Shown: positions 58,785-64,000 of the stretch, piece after piece
Layout: every line of letters starts with the position of its first letter
Numbering within the stretch: position 1 is the first letter of the stretch
Translations under genes and position numbers: made by a program
From: Cytobacillus oceanisediminis 2691
Lineage (GTDB): Bacteria > Bacillota > Bacilli > Bacillales > Cytobacillaceae
DNA length: 64,000 bases
Reading direction: 5' to 3'
NCBI RefSeq assembly: GCF_007678455.1
Contig: NZ_VEEP01000002.1
Location: 531,197-595,196, forward strand
Notes under the pieces: model-generated
What the model was told of the DNA's origin: nothing
What the model saw: the letters and a program-made list of their open reading frames with translations, nothing else
Database searches by the model: none

Positions 58785-58805
58785 AACAAATCACTCCTTT
58801 TGTTT

Positions 58806-59240
58806 CTATTTTTCTAGCTCCACTAAATATTCCTTCAATCGCCCTTTTGTTTCAGAGGAAAGCGGCGTCGACTTTCTAGTGTCGTCATCCATTTGCACAA
58901 TGACGGTTTCTGCCACGGCAGCAACTTCTCCATTTTGATAGATTCCTTGAAATAAAGACAAGGAACTATTGCCGATTCTTGTAATGGCACTGCCGATCTC
59001 CACCGTTCCAGGCCACCGTATTTCTGAAAGTAAATCCAGCTTCTGGCTCGCGATCACAAACGAAGCCTTTTCAGCATGCAGCGGCTCCTTTACATAGAGA
59101 AGCTCCGTTCTTCCCGTTTCCAGGAAGGTTGAAAACAATGCGTTATTTACATGTCCCTGCCGATCCGTATCTGCATATCTAATCTTATCAAATGCCTTTA
59201 GTGGGAAATCTTCATATTTGGGTCTCATCTGCAATACCAT
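58806..59240 (-). CDS. Acyl-CoA thioesterase, 4HBT hot-dog fold
   Basis: The protein has about 144 residues. The start lies among several codons: AGGAGG is 4 nt from the ATG at 59240, but a TTG nine bases later also fits. The 4HBT pattern is PLKAFDKIRYADTDRQGHVN, with the catalytic aspartate in YADTDRQGHVNN, then ETGRTELLY and ASQKLDLLSEIRWPGTVEIG. It removes CoA from acyl thioesters. Neighbours are a nitroreductase downstream and an unknown small gene, so it is not in a fatty-acid operon. Confidence 0.85.
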   Translation of the reverse strand: MVLQMRPKYEDFPLKAFDKIRYADTDRQGHVNNALFSTFLETGRTELLYVKEPLHAEKASFVIASQKLDLLSEIRWPGTVEIGSAITRIGNSSLSLFQGIYQNGEVAAVAETVIVQMDDDTRKSTPLSSETKGRLKEYLVELEK

Positions 59241-59345
59241 CATTCCTCCTGCCACTAGCTTTTAGAGTCATATACTAGATACACTCTTCAACACCTTTAG
59301 CAATAAATCCTTCTTCACCATACCTTTACTACATTTCTTGCCCCA

Positions 59346-59540
59346 AAACACTGATGGGACACGGGGGAGGCTCTCGCGTCTCACGCGGGAACCGAAGTAT
59401 TTTTGTTTGAAGCCATGTAGCCAAGGAAGAAAGAAGCATGACAATGCTCATTTCAGTCTGTACGCGAGATTATACGGCTAGATTCCTAGATTCTTACAAT
59501 TCACAAGATACCAAAACCGTCCCCTTGCCTTCTCACATTG
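59346..59540. repeat. Dispersed-repeat copies in the 59.3-59.6 kb gap
   Basis: A copy at 59351-59392 (GGGACACGGGGGAGGCTCTC, then CGTCTCACGCGGGAACC) and an isolated arm at about 59508-59530 (ACCAAAACCGTCCCCTTGCC) lie in the gap between the thioesterase gene and the small gene at 59641. Confidence 0.5.
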
Positions 59541-59640
59541 CCACTGTAAATTTTATTATTCAATGAACATATATTTAAGTTTCAACAATCCATTTTTTAG
59601 GTAAAAGTATCTAAAACTTTCATCTCAGGAGGAGTCTTAT

Positions 59641-59784
59641 TTGGCTAATGAAGAAATAGTCATTTATCAAGGAAAAGAATATATCATAGTGCATCAGTAT
59701 GATTCAGGCTATGTAGAAATCAGGATGCTAAAAAGCAGGAGTATTGAACTGGTACACGAGTCAGAATTAAAATCGCGCAACTAA
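59641..59784 (+). CDS. Small basic protein, unknown function
   Basis: The protein has 47 residues, below usual gene-calling limits. It starts at a TTG, with GGAGGAG 6-7 nt upstream, a very strong site. The sequence is MANEEIVIYQGKEYIIVHQY, then DSGYVEIRMLKSRSIELVHE, ending SELKSRN: a compact beta-rich protein of the kind found in bacilli as KOW/SH3-like small proteins. The codon pattern and signal support translation. No function is recognised. It is followed by the 53-bp tandem array. Confidence 0.6.
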   Translation: MANEEIVIYQGKEYIIVHQYDSGYVEIRMLKSRSIELVHESELKSRN

Positions 59785-59855
59785 TTCTGATTCCTGGAAA
59801 AATGGTGATTTCATAAGATAAGACGGAGGTACAATGTCTCTTTTTACACGCAAAA

Positions 59856-60649
59856 GATACCCTTACGAGGCCTCGAATACTAGCCAAAAGGTATCTTCAT
59901 GGGGGAAAGGTGCCCTTATGAAGCCCCAACATCGGGCATAAGGGTATCTTTATGGGGGAATGGTGCCCTTATGATGCCTCAACACCGTGCATAAGGGTCT
60001 CTTTAGGGGCGAAAGGTGCCCTTATGATGCCTCAACACCGTGCATAAGGGTCTCTTTATGCATGAAAGGTGCCCTTATGAAGCTTCAACACCGTGCATAA
60101 GGGTCTCTTTATGAGCGAAAGGTACCCTTATGAAGCTACAACACCGTGCATAAGGGTATCTTTATGGGGGAATGGTGCCCTTATGATGCCTCAACACCGT
60201 GCATAAGGGTCTCTTTAGGGGCGAAAGGTGCCCTTATGATGCCTCAACACCGTGCATAAGGGTCTCTTTAGGCATGAAAGGTGCCCTTATGAAGCTTCAA
60301 CACCGTGCATAAGGGTCTCTTTATGAGCGAAAAGTACCCTTATGTGACCTCATTCCCCTGCATAAGGGTCTCTTTATGGGGGAATGGTGCCCTTATGAAG
60401 CCTCAACACCGTGCATAAGGGTATCTTTATGGGTGAATGGTGCCCTTATGAAGCCTCATCACCGTGCATAAGGATCTCTTTATGGGCGAATGGTGCCCTT
60501 ATAAAGCCTCATCACCGTGCATAAGGGTATCTTTATTGGTGAAAGGTGCCCTTATGAAGCCTCAACACTATGCATAAGGGTGTCTTATACGCGAAAGGAA
60601 CTCCCTTATGAGATCTCGAATCCCCGGAACCGTCCCCTTGTCGCATTCT
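59856..60649. repeat. 53-bp tandem array of alternating inverted repeats
   Basis: Fifteen units, 14 of them spaced by exactly 53 bp (unit starts 59856, 59909, 59962, then every 53 to 60545; the last starts at 60597 and is degenerate). Each unit runs GGTGCCCTTATG, then about 15 nt ending in CACCGT, then GCATAAGGGTNTCTTTATG and about 8 G/A-rich bases. Within each unit CCCTTATG and CATAAGGG are complementary and about 18 nt apart; between units the same two motifs are again complementary. The period is not divisible by 3 and no frame runs through, so it is not coding. No spacers vary as in CRISPR. The end overlaps a dispersed-repeat arm (ACCGTCCCC) near 60630. Confidence 0.85.
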
Positions 60650-60670
60650 TATCACATAATTAATCAACAA

Positions 60671-60700
60671 AAAAACCAGCAGATGCACCCGCTGGTTTCA
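60671..60700 (-). terminator. Terminator of the acyl-ACP desaturase gene
   Basis: An eight-base-pair stem AAACCAGC / GCTGGTTT with a 10-nt loop has a run of A before it on the plus strand, which is a T-run on the minus strand, right after the desaturase stop. Confidence 0.75.
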
Positions 60701-60705
60701 ACTGA

Positions 60706-61596
60706 TCATTTTGTTTTATAAAACCTGTCCCTAACCCTTTTTAAACGGGCATGATACCTCAGGATATCAAGCCTGGCTTTTTCAGCCTCCGGTGCAATCG
60801 GCCGCAATTTTTCAATTTCCCAGTAGTCTACAATGACATCTAGTACCTGATCAAAATACTCGAGCGGGCCGTAATTGGCTTCCTTGGCAATGATGGACAT
60901 CCGATCTTCAAAGTCAGGCATGACGGCACCAGGCATTTTGAAGTTCATGATGACATTCCCCAGGTAGTAGCAGTAATTAGGCTCCAATTGCAGATGATAC
61001 TTTATGACATCACGGTAAAAGGCGTAATGCAAGGTCTCGTCCTTTGCCAGGCGCCGCAGCAGGCTGGACAAATCCCGATCATGCGGCCCTGCTACCTTTG
61101 CCACATTATTATAAAAGACCATGGTGGCCAGCTCCTGCAAAGAGGTATAAACCATCGTCTCAAATGGCGTATGGAAGTCAGGGTTCCAGCCATTTTCAAC
61201 GGTTTGCTTGTGCAACTGGTGAAGCCTGTCCGGATTGACATTCCGCGTGATTAATAGATAGGTTTCCAGCAGGTTTGAATGCTGATCCTCTTCCGCTGTC
61301 CAGGTATGGACGAAATCCTTGATGACCGTTAATGATCCTTTGAAGGTCTGATCCAGATAAGAGGTGAACCATGGCAGATTCACTTCCGTTAAGAGTGCTG
61401 TTTCAACGGCCGTAATTACGGATGCAGGCAGGGTCACCTGGCTTTCGTCCCATGGAACACGCCTGAAATCCTGTGCCTTATCCCATGGCAGGAATTCGTG
61501 ATAGCCCCAGTCTATCTTCTCCGCCCTCTTCTTATGTTCTTCATATAATTCTCTGACCTTTGGTTCAAGTCTGAAATCTAAATGGTTAGTTAGCAA
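60706..61596 (-). CDS. Acyl-ACP desaturase (ferritin-like diiron)
   Basis: The protein has 296 residues from a TTG at 61596 (GGAGGG upstream). The diiron ligands sit in VETALLTEVNLPWFTSYLD, the E-x2-H-like TAEEDQHSNLL, and AKDETLHYAFYRDV near 190; a further helix shows LQELATMVFYNNVAK. This pattern (E, ExxH, E, ExxH) is the soluble acyl-ACP desaturase family of Actinobacteria and bacilli, which puts a double bond into acyl chains using ferredoxin and O2. It is monocistronic. Confidence 0.88.
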   Translation of the reverse strand: MLTNHLDFRLEPKVRELYEEHKKRAEKIDWGYHEFLPWDKAQDFRRVPWDESQVTLPASVITAVETALLTEVNLPWFTSYLDQTFKGSLTVIKDFVHTWTAEEDQHSNLLETYLLITRNVNPDRLHQLHKQTVENGWNPDFHTPFETMVYTSLQELATMVFYNNVAKVAGPHDRDLSSLLRRLAKDETLHYAFYRDVIKYHLQLEPNYCYYLGNVIMNFKMPGAVMPDFEDRMSIIAKEANYGPLEYFDQVLDVIVDYWEIEKLRPIAPEAEKARLDILRYHARLKRVRDRFYKTK

Positions 61597-61937
61597 AGTA
61601 CACCCTCCATGACGAATAAAGTTTGTTTAATAAACCGAAATCCAATCCTGAAAACTTTTTACAACTAACTTATAGGACCTGTTACTAATTTAACTATACC
61701 ATATTAACACTATAGAAAACTAAGATTTGTATTCCTCAAGATAACTTCGGGACTTTTATCCTCTGTTGCTAATGGAGGTTTCAGGTCCGCTACCGAAAAG
61801 AGATTAAACGACTGCATTGTATTAGATGGGATTTGCCATTTATGATGTATATATGGAACTCATCACATATAAAGTCATTTCAATATCTTTATTCTTCTTG
61901 GTCGTAACCAGGATAGAAACATTAAGGGGAGAAAAAT

Positions 61938-62282
61938 ATGATTAATTATCACAATCGTACATTTGTATCAATTGATAATACTGCTAACGGCGAAGTATCT
62001 TCCAAAACAACCTTTAAATATAAGCAAGAAGGGAATATTATCTCAGCAACGTACAGTGGAGGAGAAATTGTCAAAGGCTTACTAATTGGTATTGTTAAAG
62101 AAGATGGATGTTTAGCGTTCAGGTATAACCACATTAATAGAAAAAATGAAATTAGAGGAGGAGAATGTGTATCAACTCCTGAAATCCTGTCTAACGGTCG
62201 GATCAGGCTGTTTGAGAAATGGAAATGGCTAGATGCAGAACAAACTGAGGGAAATTCAATTATTGAGGAAGTTGTAATTTAA
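61938..62282 (+). CDS. Small beta-rich protein, family of unknown role
   Basis: The protein has 114 residues with GGGGAG 8 nt before the ATG. It is all beta-like: [40 protein letters not shown], then [20 protein letters not shown] and [20 protein letters not shown]. Automatic pipelines often call this family N-acetylglutamate synthase, but nothing in the sequence supports that reaction. It is monocistronic. Confidence 0.65.
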   Translation: MINYHNRTFVSIDNTANGEVSSKTTFKYKQEGNIISATYSGGEIVKGLLIGIVKEDGCLAFRYNHINRKNEIRGGECVSTPEILSNGRIRLFEKWKWLDAEQTEGNSIIEEVVI

Positions 62283-62380
62283 ATTCATTAAATAGCGAGA
62301 GGTCATTTTCAGTCTTTCGGATTTTAGTTACCCAACAAAAAAAACCCTTGATATCGTTAAAATCAAAGGGCTTACCCACC

Positions 62381-63013
62381 TTAATTATGTGCTTTTTCTA
62401 GAGCCAGTTTTATCCCAAAACCTATCAGTATTGCACCTGTGATTCCTTCAATAATATTTTGTGTTTTAGGTTTTTTCATAAAAGCGCTAATTTGATTGAT
62501 TAAGGAGACATAAAGCACAAACCAAACCGCAGTCAATACAGTATAAGTGATGCCCATCATAAGGAACGGAATAAAGGTATTACTTCCAGGTTCCACGAAC
62601 TGAGGCAAAAAGGTTAAGAAAAAGACAGCAACTTTGGGATTTAGAATATTGGTAAGGAAACCTTGTTTAAAACAGGATGCGTTTTCAGGGTGGGTTTTGG
62701 TGATCACTTCAGCGGTGGCTGCCTCTTCCTTTTTTCTCAAAGACCATAAAGTTCTGACACCGAGATAAATTAAGTAAACTGCACCTGCGAATTTGAAGAT
62801 AGAAAATAATAACGCTGATTTTACAATGATTGCCGAAAGGCCTAATACAGCAGCAGAAGTGTGGATCATAAGGGCGCAACAAGTGCCTAAAACTGTTTTA
62901 AATCCTCCGATTCTCCCAATGGCAACTGTATTTTTTGTCGCAATGGCAGTATCGGGACCAGGTAAAATAATGAGAAAAATACACATGAGGACAAACAGAT
63001 AAAAGTTTTCCAT
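62381..63013 (-). CDS. LysE/RhtB-family amino-acid exporter
   Basis: The protein has 210 residues. Six hydrophobic helices are visible, with the family start LFVLMCIFLIILPGPDTAIA and the N-terminal TKNTVAIGRIGGFKTVLGTC, then FLTNILNPKVAVFFLTFLPQ and GITGAILIGFGIKLALEK. LysE/RhtB proteins export amino acids (homoserine, threonine, lysine and others) or similar compounds. AAGGGGGGAG precedes the ATG. The substrate cannot be told. Confidence 0.9.
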   Translation of the reverse strand: MENFYLFVLMCIFLIILPGPDTAIATKNTVAIGRIGGFKTVLGTCCALMIHTSAAVLGLSAIIVKSALLFSIFKFAGAVYLIYLGVRTLWSLRKKEEAATAEVITKTHPENASCFKQGFLTNILNPKVAVFFLTFLPQFVEPGSNTFIPFLMMGITYTVLTAVWFVLYVSLINQISAFMKKPKTQNIIEGITGAILIGFGIKLALEKAHN

Positions 63014-63261
63014 ATAACTCCCCCCTTTTGGTTAACGATAGTATGTAATTCTTACACTGTATTATATATAAACCGTATTATTAAATGAATATAAATCTTT
63101 TTGAAAGTTCAGATGACTTTGCCCATTAAGGTGACATCCTTATTGTGCTATCAGGCCTGGTTTGTTGAAGGAGAATTCCCGTTTTAAGCGAATTAGAATT
63201 TCAAATAGTCCTAACACGCATACTGGGTTTAAAAATATCAGGAATAGAAGAGGTGTGAGAT

Positions 63262-63699
63262 ATGAAGATAAAAAGAATCGATCATGTAAGTATAAATGTA
63301 AATGATCTAACAGAGGCTAAGGCGTTTTTTATTGATTTAGGACTTGAAGTGCAGGCGGAATGGGAAATGGCTGGAGAACAGTTGGACAGAATAGTTGGGC
63401 TAAATGATGTTAAAACGACATGTGTAGGACTTGGGATGCCAGATGGTCAGGTATGGATAGAGTTAGTCAAATTTCATACACCATCCGATGAAAAAGGGAT
63501 TCAGCAACCTTCTGCTAATACGCTAGGCATCCAACATATTTGCTTCTCTGTTGAAGATATTGAAGCCATTGTTGCCAAATTGAAAAATAGGGGCACTGAA
63601 ATCTTTAGTGAGATCCAGCAATATGAAGAAAGTTATAAGCTATGCTACGTTCGTGGTCCAGAGGGGATTATTTTAGAGTTGGCGGAGAAAATTGGATAA
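63262..63699 (+). CDS. VOC-superfamily (glyoxalase-like) protein
   Basis: The protein has 145 residues, with GAGGTG before the ATG. The two beta-alpha-beta halves are RIDHVSINVNDLTEAKAFFI and IQHICFSVEDIEAIVAKLKN, and the C-terminal glutamate is in EGIILELAE. His in DHVSI and QHICF plus that Glu are the likely metal ligands. VOC proteins include glyoxalases, fosfomycin-type thioltransferases and dioxygenases. The neighbourhood (exporter, partial extracellular protein) does not decide which. Confidence 0.85.
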   Translation: MKIKRIDHVSINVNDLTEAKAFFIDLGLEVQAEWEMAGEQLDRIVGLNDVKTTCVGLGMPDGQVWIELVKFHTPSDEKGIQQPSANTLGIQHICFSVEDIEAIVAKLKNRGTEIFSEIQQYEESYKLCYVRGPEGIILELAEKIG

Positions 63700-63760
63700 A
63701 TGCTTAAAAGATTTTCTCCTCAGCCAGCGGGTTTACCAAACCCTTTAGATTCTATGCAAT

Positions 63761-63826
63761 ATAACAGCCGGCAAAAAAACAGCATGCTAAATCCTATGCG
63801 ATTTAACATGCTATTCCGGTTGTTAT
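63761..63826. terminator. Large hairpin between convergent genes
   Basis: ATAACAGCCGG (63761-63771) pairs with CCGGTTGTTAT (63816-63826), and an inner stem of AGCATG and TAAATC with GATTTA and CATGCT lies between. It is followed by TTCTTTT on the plus strand, suited to stop both the VOC gene and the partial gene on the minus strand. Confidence 0.75.
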
Positions 63827-63843
63827 TTCTTTTATCATAATCC

Positions 63844-64000
63844 CTAATAAGGACTAGCAGCTGTAAAAGTAAACGGTACATTTGCTCCCGAATATAATCC
63901 GACATACACATAGCGTGTGCCGCCCGGGATGACCCCTGTTTCGTCAGCTCCAGATGTGGCCACACTTCCAATTAGCTCAAAGTTTTTATTATAGAAATAG
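63844..64000 (-). CDS. C-terminal end of a probable secreted protein (runs off right edge)
   Basis: A partial gene entering from beyond base 64000; 51 C-terminal residues are visible, ending TFTAASPY before a TAG. The visible part, SVATSGADETGVIPGGTRYV and YVGLYSGANVPFTFTAA, is rich in G, T, V and Y and looks like a beta-sandwich of a secreted or surface protein. The frame has no stop. The family cannot be decided from this piece. Confidence 0.6.
   Translation of the reverse strand, partial: YFYNKNFELIGSVATSGADETGVIPGGTRYVYVGLYSGANVPFTFTAASPY

Noticed and set aside
59856-60649. CRISPR array
   Set aside because: Units repeat along their whole 53 bp; there are no variable spacers of constant length and no cas genes in the window.

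Overview
The window looks like a chromosomal segment of an AT-rich Bacillaceae bacterium (Bacillus/Mesobacillus/Neobacillus type). Support comes from strong GGAGG-like ribosome sites, many TTG and GTG starts, a nitric oxide synthase oxygenase, an RsbT-like kinase, DUF2294 and DUF4003 proteins, a sigma-D-like promoter before a chemotaxis receptor and a PurR-box-like site. Species cannot be fixed from the sequence alone. No rRNA, tRNA, transposase, integrase or CRISPR array was found.

Layout: 1-1.6 kb holds a partial YczE-like membrane protein and two small membrane proteins. 1.6-6.8 kb is a detoxification cluster: an RND/MMPL exporter split into two translationally coupled genes, its TetR regulator in the same operon, and an FAD monooxygenase. 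Several copies of a GTTAGT-N4-ACTAAC operator lie around them. 7.1-10.8 kb is an EVE-domain McrB plus McrC restriction system and a small zinc-ribbon protein. 10.9-13.9 kb has small unknown genes and a lipoprotein. 14-22 kb is mainly core metabolism: a chemotaxis receptor, a Rieske oxygenase divergent from a purine permease, NO synthase with a DsrE protein, and a CoA-disulfide reductase.

22-39 kb is a dense accessory/defence region. It holds a helicase fused to a Vsr-like nuclease (Hhe-like architecture), three consecutive GIY-YIG proteins (one fused to a DUF2075 ATPase), and a MazG-like pyrophosphohydrolase. It also holds a complete-looking retron (structured msr-msd RNA, nucleoside-deoxyribosyltransferase-like effector, reverse transcriptase) and a Thoeris-like operon of two TIR proteins with a membrane-anchored macro-domain protein. 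With McrBC, at least four separable anti-phage systems lie within about 32 kb, and the retron/Thoeris part is visibly more AT-rich than its flanks.

39-64 kb returns to ordinary genes: ornithine cyclodeaminase-like enzyme and MFS transporter divergent from an XRE-cupin regulator, two DUF2294 paralogues, RsbT, GNATs, an S9 peptidase, a FabH-like synthase, an FMN oxidase-like protein, an amidohydrolase with a probable ATT start, a nitroreductase, a thioesterase, an acyl-ACP desaturase, a LysE exporter and a VOC protein. Intergenic DNA is unusually structured. It contains a dispersed inverted-repeat family built on GGGACGGTTC / GAACCGTCCC, a very regular 53-bp tandem array (59.86-60.65 kb), and gene fragments duplicated from neighbours.
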